A stretch of DNA of 64,000 nucleotides from RGIG4097 sp937885645 (GTDB lineage: Bacteria; Bacillota; Clostridia; Christensenellales; CAG-917), in the NCBI GenBank assembly GCA_937885645.1, contig CALABJ010000018.1:1-64000 (forward strand), read 5' to 3'. A model generated the notes under the pieces. The model had not been told where the DNA came from and ran no database searches. It worked only from the letters and a program-made list of their open reading frames with translations. This document shows, one piece after another, positions 44,258 to 52,566 of this stretch (position 1 is the stretch's first letter; each line of letters begins with the position of its first letter). Both the position numbers and the translations under genes were made by a program.

Positions 44258-44286
44258 AAAAAGGCACTCAATCGAGTGCCTTTTTT
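44258..44286 (+). terminator. Rho-independent terminator after ppdK
   Basis: Stem AAGGCACTC/GAGTGCCTT, loop AATC, T run. Confidence 0.9.
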
Positions 44287-44290
44287 CATA

Positions 44291-44318
44291 TTGACATAGA
44301 CCGCGCGTGTGATATAAT
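44291..44318 (+). promoter_or_regulatory. Promoter of the LRR lipoprotein gene
   Basis: TTGACA, 16 bp, TATAAT. Confidence 0.75.
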
Positions 44319-44344
44319 ATTTTCAATACAAACAGGAGTACGCT

Positions 44345-45703
44345 ATGAAAAAAATAATCCTTGTTCTACTCGCCGTTTTGCTTTTCAGCTTGCTTGCGGT
44401 TTCCTTGTCGGGTTGCGATAGAGGAGAGGACGTTTATGCAGAACTTGAATTCCAATATCATAAGGATAAGGATGGTTATTACGTTGTGAGTGCAGAAGGA
44501 GGCAACACTGTTGTTGTGCCTGAAAAGCGCAATGGGAAACCTGTCGTTGGCATAAGCTTGCCTGATACGCACAACGATATAGACAAATACGTTATTTCAA
44601 AAAACGTAAAATATATACGGCCAGGAAGTTTTTTGTCTACCACAAAACGCGTCACAGTGGAGATAGACAAAGACAATCCCTATTATTATGTTAAGGATCA
44701 GAGCGTAATCGACGCAAGAACAAATGAATTGGTGTATAGTTTTGTAAAATGGTTTAGGATTCCTTCCGAAGTGACATCAATAGGCGCATGTGCTTTTGCC
44801 GGAAATACCTATTTGACAAGAGCAGTTGTTCCTGATCGCATCAAATCTGTAGGCGCGGGCGCATTTGAATATTGTTCTAACTTAGAATACGTGGTGTTTA
44901 GCGAAGGTGTTGAGGAAATAGGTTTAGGTGTATTTGCTGGATGTGTTAACCTTGAGGCTTGTTCAATCCCTGCAAGCGTTGTACAACTTGACAGCTTGTT
45001 TTACGATTGCAACAAACTTGTAGAAGTCAAAGTGGACAAAAAGAACCCTAACTATGTTGTGAATGGAAATTGTATTTTAGACAAAAGAAAAAACCAGCTT
45101 GTCGCAACTTTTGGCACAGATGTTGTAATCCCTGAAGGAGTGTCTTCAATGACGCAAACAGCATTGGTGTCAAGTGCAAGAAGCATCTATATCCCTTCTT
45201 CTTTTGAACCTGAAAGATATATGTTTAGATACTGTGACAGGTTGACATCAATCACTTTTGCAGAGGGCATTGAGAAGATAGATCATTATATAATGTTGGG
45301 ATGTTCTTGGTTGAAAAAGATTGTGTTGCCTGCAAGCATAGTTGAAATTGACGACAAAGCGTTCAAAGATTGCATATCATTGACGGAAGTGTCTTTTAAG
45401 CCAAACAGCAAACTTAAAACAATTGGTGCGTACGCATTTTCGGGATGTGAGTCCCTCAGAAAAATAACGTTGCCCAGCAGCCTTTTAAAGATTGGCAAGA
45501 CCGCGTTTTTGTACTGCAACTCTTTGAGAGAGGTTGTCTTTGAGGACGTCAACAATTGGTACGCAACCAACGATGTAAACGATTGGAACAACTGCATCAA
45601 CGGCATCAGTGTCAACGTCTCAAACCCTTTTAAAAACGCAGATTTATTTGCTAAAACGCAGTCAATATCAGAGTCTGAATGGTTGTATTTCTACAAAAGT
45701 TAA
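44345..45703 (+). CDS. BspA-type leucine-rich repeat lipoprotein
   Basis: 452 residues. Signal peptide and lipobox SLSGC (Cys about 24). From about 125 onwards come repeats of the LRR_5/BspA type, recognisable as IGACAFAGNTYLTRAVVP, VGAGAFEYCSNLEYVVF, IDDKAFKDCISLTEV and IGAYAFSGCESLRKITLP. Such surface proteins mediate adhesion or ligand binding in gut and oral bacteria; the ligand here is unknown. Codons are more A/T rich than in neighbouring ppdK. Own promoter, CAGGAG site and terminator. Confidence 0.9.
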   Translation: MKKIILVLLAVLLFSLLAVSLSGCDRGEDVYAELEFQYHKDKDGYYVVSAEGGNTVVVPEKRNGKPVVGISLPDTHNDIDKYVISKNVKYIRPGSFLSTTKRVTVEIDKDNPYYYVKDQSVIDARTNELVYSFVKWFRIPSEVTSIGACAFAGNTYLTRAVVPDRIKSVGAGAFEYCSNLEYVVFSEGVEEIGLGVFAGCVNLEACSIPASVVQLDSLFYDCNKLVEVKVDKKNPNYVVNGNCILDKRKNQLVATFGTDVVIPEGVSSMTQTALVSSARSIYIPSSFEPERYMFRYCDRLTSITFAEGIEKIDHYIMLGCSWLKKIVLPASIVEIDDKAFKDCISLTEVSFKPNSKLKTIGAYAFSGCESLRKITLPSSLLKIGKTAFLYCNSLREVVFEDVNNWYATNDVNDWNNCINGISVNVSNPFKNADLFAKTQSISESEWLYFYKS

Positions 45704-45707
45704 ACAT

Positions 45708-45737
45708 CAAAAAGGCACTCAACTGAGTGCCTTTTCT
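45708..45737 (+). terminator. Rho-independent terminator
   Basis: Stem AAGGCACTC/GAGTGCCTT with loop AACT. Confidence 0.85.
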
Positions 45738-45740
45738 GTA

Positions 45741-45769
45741 TATTGACAAAAAAATGCACTTGTTATATA
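45741..45769 (+). promoter_or_regulatory. Promoter of the 59-residue gene
   Basis: TTGACA, 17 bp, TATAAT: consensus at both boxes. Confidence 0.88.
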
Positions 45770-45788
45770 ATAGTTTCAGGAGGACGAT

Positions 45789-45968
45789 ATGAATATTCTT
45801 AAAAAAATATGGTACAAAATCACCGGCAAAAAGCAAGAAGAAGAGTGTTGGTATAACAATGCTCACGAAAAGAAGAGACCTCTATGGACTGAAGGTCCTG
45901 AGGGAATAGGCGGTGGAGATAGTCTTCCCAACGACTATTCAGTTGTCAATAGAATGGCAAAAGATTGA
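45789..45968 (+). CDS. Small protein, 59 residues, unknown
   Basis: Encodes a protein starting MNILKKIWYKITGKK and ending SVVNRMAKD. It has a basic amphipathic N-terminus, a single cysteine near 20, an aromatic/charged middle and a GIGGGDS glycine turn. No signal peptide or known family. The case for expression is strong: consensus promoter, CAGGAGG 6 bp before ATG, and a dedicated terminator 7 bp after the stop. Could be a peptide precursor or a small regulator. Confidence 0.75.
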   Translation: MNILKKIWYKITGKKQEEECWYNNAHEKKRPLWTEGPEGIGGGDSLPNDYSVVNRMAKD

Positions 45969-45974
45969 TGATTT

Positions 45975-46000
45975 AAAGCACTCACACGAGTGCTTTTTTT
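45975..46000 (+). terminator. Terminator of the 59-residue gene
   Basis: Stem AAGCACTC/GAGTGCTT, loop ACAC, seven T. Confidence 0.88.
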
Positions 46001-46040
46001 ATTGGATTTTTCGATTTTTACAGCTGAAAATCTCTTTTTG

Positions 46041-46069
46041 TTGACTTAAAGTGTGGGTTAGGATAATAT
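46041..46069 (+). promoter_or_regulatory. Promoter of Nudix-sfsA
   Basis: TTGACT, 17 bp, TAATAT. Confidence 0.65.
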
Positions 46070-46126
46070 ATCACTATAAAATGCAGGCGTGTGCATATGT
46101 GTATGCGTGCATACGAGAGGACTATT

Positions 46127-46516
46127 ATGGTTGAAGTTGTGGCAGGGCTCATTTGGAAAGACGGAAAGTTTATGATTTGTCAGCGCCCTGAAAACAAGGC
46201 AAGGGCACTCCTTTGGGAGTTTGTTGGCGGAAAGGTGGAAAAGGGTGAATCCCGTGAGGATGCCCTTGTCCGTGAGTGCAAAGAGGAGTTGGACGTCACT
46301 GTCAAACCCCTTGACATTTTCTGCACTGTTGACCACGTCTATCCCGACATAACAATACGTCTTGTCCTTTTCAATGCAGAAATTGTATCAGGAGAACCTA
46401 AACTCCTTGAGCACGCCGACCTGAAATGGATAAGCGCAAACGAGATTGACAACTATGAGTTTTGTCCTGCCGACAAAGAAATTTTGGAGAAAATCAAATG
46501 CAGTACGGCAAGATAG
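46127..46516 (+). CDS. Nudix hydrolase, MutT-like
   Basis: 129 residues. The Nudix box is complete: GGKVEKGESREDALVRECKE ends in the EL of the REx2EE helix, near residues 37-58. MutT-type members remove 8-oxo-dGTP or act as CTP pyrophosphohydrolases. ATG 46127 is chosen because GAGAGGAC lies upstream and the protein then starts MVEVVAGLIWKDGK. Overlaps sfsA by 19 bp. Confidence 0.92.
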   Translation: MVEVVAGLIWKDGKFMICQRPENKARALLWEFVGGKVEKGESREDALVRECKEELDVTVKPLDIFCTVDHVYPDITIRLVLFNAEIVSGEPKLLEHADLKWISANEIDNYEFCPADKEILEKIKCSTAR

Positions 46517-47202
46517 TCAAAGCACGCTTTTTGGAGCGTCCTAATCGCTTTGTAGCGGTGGTTGACCTAGACGGCAATAAAATCCCCGTCCACGTGAAAA
46601 ACACGGGCAGATGCAAGGAGTTGCTGGTAGGGGGAGCAACCGTCTATCTTGAAGACCATTCAGGAATGGGCAGAAAACTTGACTATGACCTCATCGCCGT
46701 AGAAAAGGGAAGCCTTCTTGTCAATATGGACAGTCAAGCCCCAAACAAAGTGGTTGGTGAAAGTTTACTAAACGGCACTATCAAACTGACGGGGCTCTCA
46801 AGACTTGACACTGTCAAGGCGGAAAAGACCTATGGCGACTCTCGTTTTGACTTCTACGTTGTGGACGAAGAGGGTAGAGAGGGCTACGTTGAGGTGAAAG
46901 GCGTCACCTTGGAGAGTGACGGCATCGCATCTTTCCCCGATGCGCCTACCGAGAGAGGCGTCAAACACCTAGGCGAACTTGTCAAGGTGAAGGAGAGCGG
47001 ACTGTATGCAGGCATCGTCTTCGTCATCCAAATGGAAGGGATGAAGGTCTTCACCCCCAATGACACACGTCACAAGGCCTTTGGAGAGGCTTTGCGCAAC
47101 GCAAAGAGCAAAGGAGTGGAAGTCATAGCCTACGGCTGCAAGGTGACAGAAAACACCCTCACAGCCACCCACGTTGTGCCTGTTGATTTGCGTGGTGTAT
47201 AA
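46498..47202 (+). CDS. sfsA: SfsA family DNA/RNA nuclease
   Basis: 234 residues. Typical N-terminus YGKIVKARFLERPNRFVAVVDLDG, then KNTGRCKELLVGG, the nuclease-like FDFYVVDEEGREGYVEVKGVT near 125-145 and PDAPTERGVKHL. Long annotated as sugar fermentation stimulation protein; later work points to nuclease activity. Start at 46498 with GGAG inside the Nudix gene. Confidence 0.95.
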   Translation: MQYGKIVKARFLERPNRFVAVVDLDGNKIPVHVKNTGRCKELLVGGATVYLEDHSGMGRKLDYDLIAVEKGSLLVNMDSQAPNKVVGESLLNGTIKLTGLSRLDTVKAEKTYGDSRFDFYVVDEEGREGYVEVKGVTLESDGIASFPDAPTERGVKHLGELVKVKESGLYAGIVFVIQMEGMKVFTPNDTRHKAFGEALRNAKSKGVEVIAYGCKVTENTLTATHVVPVDLRGV

Positions 47203-47265
47203 TCATAGATTATAAGAGTATATTTCATCACAACAAAATCAAGAAAAACAAATAAAAGAGAAAAA

Positions 47266-47295
47266 TAAAACACCCAGCATTTGCTGGGTGTTTTT
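47266..47295. terminator. Terminator between sfsA and the peptidase gene
   Basis: AACACCCAGC, loop ATTT, GCTGGGTGTT with T run, between convergent genes. Confidence 0.88.
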
Positions 47296-47309
47296 GATTT
47301 GTTTAGAGA

Positions 47310-49781
47310 TTATGCTTCTGTTGAATAGTCAAAGTCCTTTGCGTTTTTCACGAAGTAATCGTTGAGGTTTTGATAGAACACTTCGTCAAAGGGTGATGAC
47401 ATTCCGCAGTAGTGCAATGTGTCTGCATAGCCGATTTCGATCATGACATCGCCAACACTGTCGATATAGACATTGTCTTCGTCATCGGTGAAGTAGAAGA
47501 GTTTGAAATATTGTTCTTGTGCTGCTTCAAAGTCGTTGTCAGCAACAGAGAGGAGACCGATGCAGGGGAGAGCACTCATTGCGTATGAGATGTAGTAGCA
47601 GGGTGATTCGATGACAACATATCTCCAATAGTTGGGGTTGAGTGAACCATCGATGCCGTAGCTTTCCATAATTTCATTGAAGAGTGATTGATATGTTTCT
47701 GCGGTGTAGGTCTTTGCATTGCCATCGGGATCTGTGCCGGTGTAAACGCAATATTCGAATTCATCAACTGCGGTTGCCAGCATGACGATTGCAAGCATAT
47801 TCCAGAGATTGTCATAGTACAGATTGTCGTAGATTTCTGCAAGGACTTCTTTGGGGAGGTTGTCTTCGAGCCATGCAAGGAACATCATTTCATTGCCTTG
47901 TGAGTGGGTTTCATCAAGGTCATATGACATGCCTGCGCCACCGTTGTAAACACCGTTGTAGTAGTGACCATATTCGTGGACAAATGTGAATGCGCCACTA
48001 TATGAGCCGGGTCCGAAGTAGAGGATTGAAGTGTCTTGTGCGCCGATCCAATAGCTGAATGCACCTTCATAAAGACCAGTGTAGTAGTTGCCGTTCTTGA
48101 ACAGATCATTACAATGCTTGTAGAAGTCGATGTCTGTCTTGGATGCGGTTGTGTTCATGGTTGACAAATAGTCTGCAACAAGGTCTGTTGTGAGCTTGGT
48201 GTTGAAGATAGATGATGAGGTCAGTGCGCTGTGATATTTGCCTGCAAGTGAGTTGCTGTCGAAAGATTCTTCTTGTGTATCGAAATAACCGAACATAATG
48301 TTCTTGTACACAGCAGGCATATATTCTTTGACCAATGCACGCATATCAGCAACATCTTCGGGAGTGTAGTCTCTGTTGTAAACATTTGCGTATGCATAGT
48401 CAATATAGTTGTCATAGCCAGCGATTGCTGCAAGTTGGTTTTGGAGAGAAACAAATTCTTCGTAAAGACCGAGCATGGGGTTGAGTTCTTCAACTTTGCC
48501 CTTGTCGTTGGTTGTGTCGTTGACTGAGCCGAGTGCGCGGAATTCAACTTCGATTTCGCTGATGCGGTTGTTGATTTCTGCATACTCTTCACCGCCGTAT
48601 GAGTCGGAGAGGAGGAGTGCTTCTTGAATGTCTTCAGGAGTCCAACCTTCGTCTTCTGCGAAGAAGTATTCTCTGAACTTGGTGTCATAAATCATGCGAT
48701 AGAGTGCATAGAAGTCGCTGACTGCATTTGTACGATATTCGCTGACGGTTTCATATGCTTCGGTGGTTGCTGTGTTTTCGTTGACACAGTAGAAGACGTA
48801 TGAATATTGATATTGTTCAATGAGATACATGAGGTCATCGTAGAAAGCATTGTAGATTTCTTCAAATGCCTTATTTTCATTCCAGAGGGCGCTATCTTTG
48901 ACATATCCGTGAAGTGCTGCATCATATCTATCTACTGTTGTAAGGATGTCAATCATTGATTGATAGCGGGCATCAATTTCTGCTGCCTTTGCATCATCGA
49001 AGTTATAGACGAAGTCATCTTCATAAATGTTCAGGCTCTCTTTTCTCATTGCCTTATCGCAACCCTCGTGTGAACATGCGATCATTCTGAAATATTCATC
49101 ACCAGAAAGGTCAAAATCATGTCCCAATGCGGGGATAACATCTTCGGTGTATGAGTCACCGCACTTGCAAACGTATTCGGTGTAGCCATCTGTGTCACAG
49201 GTGACATCATAGACGGTTGAGGTGTATTCGTGAACGTGACCTGCTTCAAGTTCCCATCCAGCATAGAGTGTCAGTGCGCCAGTGAGGAGTGCGTCAACAT
49301 CGTATGCGTTGGTTGCTTCTGCATCTGTAAACCAGCCTTTGAAGGTGTAGCATTCTCTTGTGGGATCTTCAGGAAGAGTGACAGCAAAGCCCTTGTTTTG
49401 GTTTTCACCCTTTGCCTTTGCTGCTCCGGGGTAGTTGAGGTTGAAGGTGACCTTTGCTGTTGCGTAGTTCCACACTGCATAGATTGTCACATCTGCATCG
49501 ACAGTGTAGGATTTGAGCCAAGGTGACTTGCCTGCGGCATCCTTATACCAGCCTCTCAAGGTTGCATATTCGGTGTTTTCAACTGTGGGGAAAGTGACAG
49601 TTGAGCCCGGTTCAAAAACTTGTGTGATGGGAGTTGATCCATCTTGCAAGTCAAATGTGACAGTGACGCCAGTGGGTGCGGCGGGGGTGTCAGGAGTGTC
49701 ATCGTCGCCACAAGCAACACAGGTTGCCATGACCAGCACCAAAAGCACTGCAAGAAGTATCAATGAAAATTTCTTCTTCAT
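47310..49781 (-). CDS. Lipoprotein M3-type zinc peptidase with InlB-type repeats
   Basis: 823 residues. Signal peptide and lipobox TCVAC (Cys about 24). Two Listeria-Bacteroides (Flg_new/InlB) repeats cover about 38-90 and 95-150 (GWYKDAAGKSP, FKGWFTDAEATN, LYAGWELEAG). A Cys/His-rich linker near 158-225 has paired CKCG-like motifs. The catalytic part is M3 oligoendopeptidase-like: FVHEYGHYYNGVYNGG near 600 with a downstream glutamate in GNEMMFLAWLED. A surface-anchored peptidase is unusual, as most M3 enzymes are cytoplasmic. ATG 49781 has GGAGGATAC upstream. Confidence 0.85.
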   Translation of the reverse strand: MKKKFSLILLAVLLVLVMATCVACGDDDTPDTPAAPTGVTVTFDLQDGSTPITQVFEPGSTVTFPTVENTEYATLRGWYKDAAGKSPWLKSYTVDADVTIYAVWNYATAKVTFNLNYPGAAKAKGENQNKGFAVTLPEDPTRECYTFKGWFTDAEATNAYDVDALLTGALTLYAGWELEAGHVHEYTSTVYDVTCDTDGYTEYVCKCGDSYTEDVIPALGHDFDLSGDEYFRMIACSHEGCDKAMRKESLNIYEDDFVYNFDDAKAAEIDARYQSMIDILTTVDRYDAALHGYVKDSALWNENKAFEEIYNAFYDDLMYLIEQYQYSYVFYCVNENTATTEAYETVSEYRTNAVSDFYALYRMIYDTKFREYFFAEDEGWTPEDIQEALLLSDSYGGEEYAEINNRISEIEVEFRALGSVNDTTNDKGKVEELNPMLGLYEEFVSLQNQLAAIAGYDNYIDYAYANVYNRDYTPEDVADMRALVKEYMPAVYKNIMFGYFDTQEESFDSNSLAGKYHSALTSSSIFNTKLTTDLVADYLSTMNTTASKTDIDFYKHCNDLFKNGNYYTGLYEGAFSYWIGAQDTSILYFGPGSYSGAFTFVHEYGHYYNGVYNGGAGMSYDLDETHSQGNEMMFLAWLEDNLPKEVLAEIYDNLYYDNLWNMLAIVMLATAVDEFEYCVYTGTDPDGNAKTYTAETYQSLFNEIMESYGIDGSLNPNYWRYVVIESPCYYISYAMSALPCIGLLSVADNDFEAAQEQYFKLFYFTDDEDNVYIDSVGDVMIEIGYADTLHYCGMSSPFDEVFYQNLNDYFVKNAKDFDYSTEA

Positions 49782-49821
49782 GTTGTATCCTCCATTTAGA
49801 TAAAATAAATTGAATAAAACT

Positions 49822-49850
49822 ATTTTATAACCATATAGGAGATTCGTCAA
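49822..49850 (-). promoter_or_regulatory. Promoter of the peptidase gene
   Basis: Minus strand TTGACG, 17 bp, TAAAAT. The stretch 49851-50008 beyond it shows nothing else recognisable. Confidence 0.7.
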
Positions 49851-50008
49851 CTAAATTAACATACTTTGTCGCATTAAAGTGATGAAGAAATTTCGGGCAA
49901 AATTGCAGTATTTTTGCCCGAAAACAAGGGATAGAATCCACAAAAAACCGAAAACCAACAAAATCAAAAAAATGTCTTGAAGAAAAATTAAAAAATTGAT
50001 CATTGCGC

Positions 50009-50037
50009 TTGACAGAGTTTGGATAAATTGTTAATAT
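50009..50037 (+). promoter_or_regulatory. Promoter of infC-rpmI-rplT
   Basis: TTGACA, 17 bp, TAATAT; the infC start is about 630 bp downstream, so the leader is very long. Confidence 0.75.
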
Positions 50038-50129
50038 AAGTGAGCAAAGAAAAGGACAACCTTTCACCGCTAGCCAAGCGACACGGTCAACATAAACAAG
50101 TATCTCACAAAAGTGTGAGTTTCCAAAGT

Positions 50130-50171
50130 GTTGAAGGATGTTCGGATTTGCCCCTTCAACATTTTTATTTT
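50130..50171 (+). terminator. Leader attenuator upstream of infC
   Basis: GTTGAAGG (50130-50137) pairs with CCTTCAAC (50153-50160), followed by ATTTTTATTTT. A terminator placed inside the leader, with a CTCACA/TGTGAG hairpin just before it, suggests premature termination control, as known for ribosomal protein L20-regulated leaders in Firmicutes. Confidence 0.7.
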
Positions 50172-50220
50172 GTGCTATTTGGCGACCTACTGCGTTAAGC
50201 ACTTTCGCCCCAACCCTTAT

Positions 50221-50544
50221 GTACGACAAGTACACTGCGGTCTGTGGCGACAGCACTTGCCTTGTAGTTCATCCAAATATCCCAAAATAAACGCGCTGGG
50301 ATAGAGTAAATAGGGAAGCAAACCTCACGTACGACGAGTACGCTTCGGCCTGTTGTGGCAGTACTTTCCTCGTCACTCATCCAAATATCCCAAAATAAAC
50401 GCGCTGGGATAGAGTAAAGAGGGAAGCAAACCTCACGTACGACCAGTACGCATCGGCCTTGTGAAAAGACATCTTCCTCGCAACTCATCAAAATATCCCA
50501 AAGCAACAGTGCCGCTTGGTGGAATAGAGTGGCACACCACATCA
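50221..50544 (+). repeat. 108-bp tandem repeat, about three units, in the infC leader
   Basis: Units start at 50221, 50329 and 50437 with GTACGAC. Units 1 and 2 share CATCCAAATATCCCAAAATA and the hairpin ATCCCA/TGGGAT around CGCG, then GAGTAAA and GGGAAGCAAACCTCACGTAC. Unit 3 decays after AAATATCCCA. No start codon with a ribosome site opens a frame through it, so I treat it as non-coding. Confidence 0.85.
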
Positions 50545-50672
50545 AAAGATGTGCAAAACTCAATCGGGGACCTGCCGGCAAAAATTCACTTGTTGAGGAC
50601 CTGCTCGCAAACATCCATGTTGAAGGAAAGACGTTTGTCATTAACATAAAGCCTAAAGGCTTTTGGGGGTAT

Positions 50673-51182
50673 ATGAAAGAACTTACAATCAATGAAAGAA
50701 TTCGTGACAGAGAAGTCCGCTTGATCGGTTCAGACGGCACACAATACGGTGTCATCTCCATCCACGAGGCAAGACAAATTGCAGACGAACAAGGCCTTGA
50801 CCTTTGCAAGGTTTCACCCGATGGTGTCACTCCTGCAACCTGCAAGCTGATGGACTACGGCAAATATCGTTACGAACAACAAAAGAAAGAAAAGGAAGCC
50901 AAAAAGAATCAAAAGGTCATTGAAATCAAGGAAATCCGCCTTTCAGCGACCATTGACACTGGCGACACCACCCGTCTTGCTGCACAAACTGCAAAGTTCC
51001 TTGCAGAGGGCAACAAGGTGAAGGCGTCCATCCGTCTTAAAGGTCGTCAACAGGCTCACCCCGAACTGGCAGTTGACATCATCAACGACTATATCGCACT
51101 TGTTGGTGACTGCACAGTTGAAAAGAAACCCACTCAGGAAGGCAGAAACATTTTCACAATTCTGGCTCCTGCCAAAAAGTAA
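50673..51182 (+). CDS. infC: Translation initiation factor IF-3
   Basis: 169 residues. N-terminal ELTINERIRDREVRLIGSDG, linker rich in Lys, C-terminal domain with EIRLSATIDTGD and KASIRLKGRQQAHPE. ATG 50673 has GGGGG close upstream after an AAGCCT/AGGCTT inverted repeat. IF-3 keeps the small subunit free and checks the start codon. Upstream in-frame ATG 50529 lies in the repeat region and has no site. Confidence 0.96.
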   Translation: MKELTINERIRDREVRLIGSDGTQYGVISIHEARQIADEQGLDLCKVSPDGVTPATCKLMDYGKYRYEQQKKEKEAKKNQKVIEIKEIRLSATIDTGDTTRLAAQTAKFLAEGNKVKASIRLKGRQQAHPELAVDIINDYIALVGDCTVEKKPTQEGRNIFTILAPAKK

Positions 51183-51205
51183 ATCATTCAAAGGAGTATA
51201 AAATT

Positions 51206-51403
51206 ATGCCCAAGCAAAAAACCCACAGCGGAGCAAAGAAGCGTTTTAGAAAGAGCGCAAACGGTCATTACAAGGCAGATCACAGTGGTCACGACCACAT
51301 CCTCACCAAGAAGACCACAAAGAGAAAGAGAAGTCTGAGAAAGGCCCAATATATGGACCACACCAAAGAAGCAGAACTCAAGAGACTCTTGCCCTACGCA
51401 TAA
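51206..51403 (+). CDS. rpmI: 50S ribosomal protein L35
   Basis: 65 residues, very basic: PKQKTHSGAKKRFRKSANG at the start and the H-rich then KRSLRKAQYM region, ending in LLPYA. CAAAGGAG precedes ATG. Second gene of the infC-rpmI-rplT operon. Confidence 0.98.
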   Translation: MPKQKTHSGAKKRFRKSANGHYKADHSGHDHILTKKTTKRKRSLRKAQYMDHTKEAELKRLLPYA

Positions 51404-51415
51404 GGAGATTGAACT

Positions 51416-51772
51416 ATGAGAATTAAGAGAGCAGTAAACGCAGTCAAAAAGCGCAGAAAGATAATGAAGCAAGCAAAGGGCTTTTACGGTGGAATGCATC
51501 GCCTTTACCGTATCGCCAAGCAACAAGTCATCCGCAGTGGATACTATGCATACGTCGGCAGAAAGAACAAGAAGCGTGACTTCAGAAAGCTTTGGATCGC
51601 ACGTATCAACGCAGGTGCACGTCTCAATGGCATGAGCTATTCAACACTTATGCACGGTCTTAAAGTTGCAGGCATCGACCTCAACCGCAAGGTTCTCAGC
51701 GAAATCGCAATTTCAGACCCCGCAGCATTCACAACTCTTTGTGATCAAGCAAAGGCAGCTCTTGCAAAATAA
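51416..51772 (+). CDS. rplT: 50S ribosomal protein L20
   Basis: 118 residues with the long basic N-terminal helix (RIKRAVNAVKKRRKIMKQAK) and globular C-terminal domain (WIARINAGARLNGMSYS). Assembly protein for 23S rRNA; in Bacillus it represses its own operon through the infC leader. AAGGAG precedes ATG. A terminator follows. Confidence 0.98.
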   Translation: MRIKRAVNAVKKRRKIMKQAKGFYGGMHRLYRIAKQQVIRSGYYAYVGRKNKKRDFRKLWIARINAGARLNGMSYSTLMHGLKVAGIDLNRKVLSEIAISDPAAFTTLCDQAKAALAK

Positions 51773-51784
51773 TTGAAAATGAAG

Positions 51785-51812
51785 AGGGCGCAATTGTTTG
51801 CGCCCTTTTTTA
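51785..51812 (+). terminator. Terminator after rplT
   Basis: GGGCGCAA, loop TTG, TTGCGCCC, T run ending only 6 bp before the next start codon. Confidence 0.9.
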
Positions 51813-51817
51813 TAAAA

Positions 51818-52564
51818 ATGGAGATCATCACTTCCACGCAAAATCAATACGTGAAGCAAGTGCGCTCACTACGTGAAAAGAAGTTCCGTGACAAGACGGG
51901 GCTTTTTGTCGTTGAAGGGGGCAACATTTTCAAGGATATGCCTGAGGGCTTGTCCGTTGAATTTATCCTTGCCACCGAAACTCGTATGGACGAAGTGCAA
52001 AAACTTCTTGTCTATACGCGCGCACAGGTGTATTATATAAGCGAAAGTGTGATGCAATCTCTTTCAGACACAGTCACCCCCTACGGCATCATCGCAGTGC
52101 TGAAAAAGCCCCAAAATGAGTTTTCAATGCCCAAAGGCAACGCACTTCTTCTTGACGGAGTGTCAGACCCCGGCAATATGGGCACAATAATACGTACAGC
52201 GGCCGCCCGTGGTTTTGAAGACGTCTATCTTCTTGACTGTGTTGACGTCTATTCACCAAAAGTGGTCCGTGCAACCCTTGGTGGACTTTTCAAGGTCAGA
52301 CTTCACGTTGTGGACGAAGCTGAGGCATTGTCTCTTCTTGATAACCTCAACAGCGCAGTCCTTGACTTTGGCGGTGAAGACCTGACGAAAGCACAAATCC
52401 TCACCCCCGTGCTTATCGTCACAGGCAGTGAGGCACACGGGGTAAGGGACTCAGTCCTCAACCACTCAAAGAGGGTGCTGACTCTTCCCATGATGAACAA
52501 TATCGAATCACTCAACGCAGCAGTGGCAACCGCTGTTGCAATGTATCAAACCAAAGGAGTATAA
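51818..52564 (+). CDS. SpoU-family (TrmH) RNA 2'-O-methyltransferase
   Basis: 248 residues. The N-terminal substrate-binding part (TSTQNQYVKQVRSLREKKFRD) resembles RlmB/TsnR. The C-terminal SPOUT knot has LLDGVSDPGNMGTIIRTAAA near 123, ATLGGLFKV, IVTGSEAHGV and LPMMNNIESLNAAVA. Likely methylates 23S rRNA or tRNA; target not determined. No Shine-Dalgarno: the preceding terminator T run abuts the ATG. Confidence 0.9.
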   Translation: MEIITSTQNQYVKQVRSLREKKFRDKTGLFVVEGGNIFKDMPEGLSVEFILATETRMDEVQKLLVYTRAQVYYISESVMQSLSDTVTPYGIIAVLKKPQNEFSMPKGNALLLDGVSDPGNMGTIIRTAAARGFEDVYLLDCVDVYSPKVVRATLGGLFKVRLHVVDEAEALSLLDNLNSAVLDFGGEDLTKAQILTPVLIVTGSEAHGVRDSVLNHSKRVLTLPMMNNIESLNAAVATAVAMYQTKGV

Positions 52565-52566
52565 AT

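Noticed and set aside
50195..50845. Minus-strand 216-codon frame over the infC leader repeats
   Set aside because: It overlaps the infC start in antisense, is made of the 108-bp repeat (also a multiple of three), and has no start signals.
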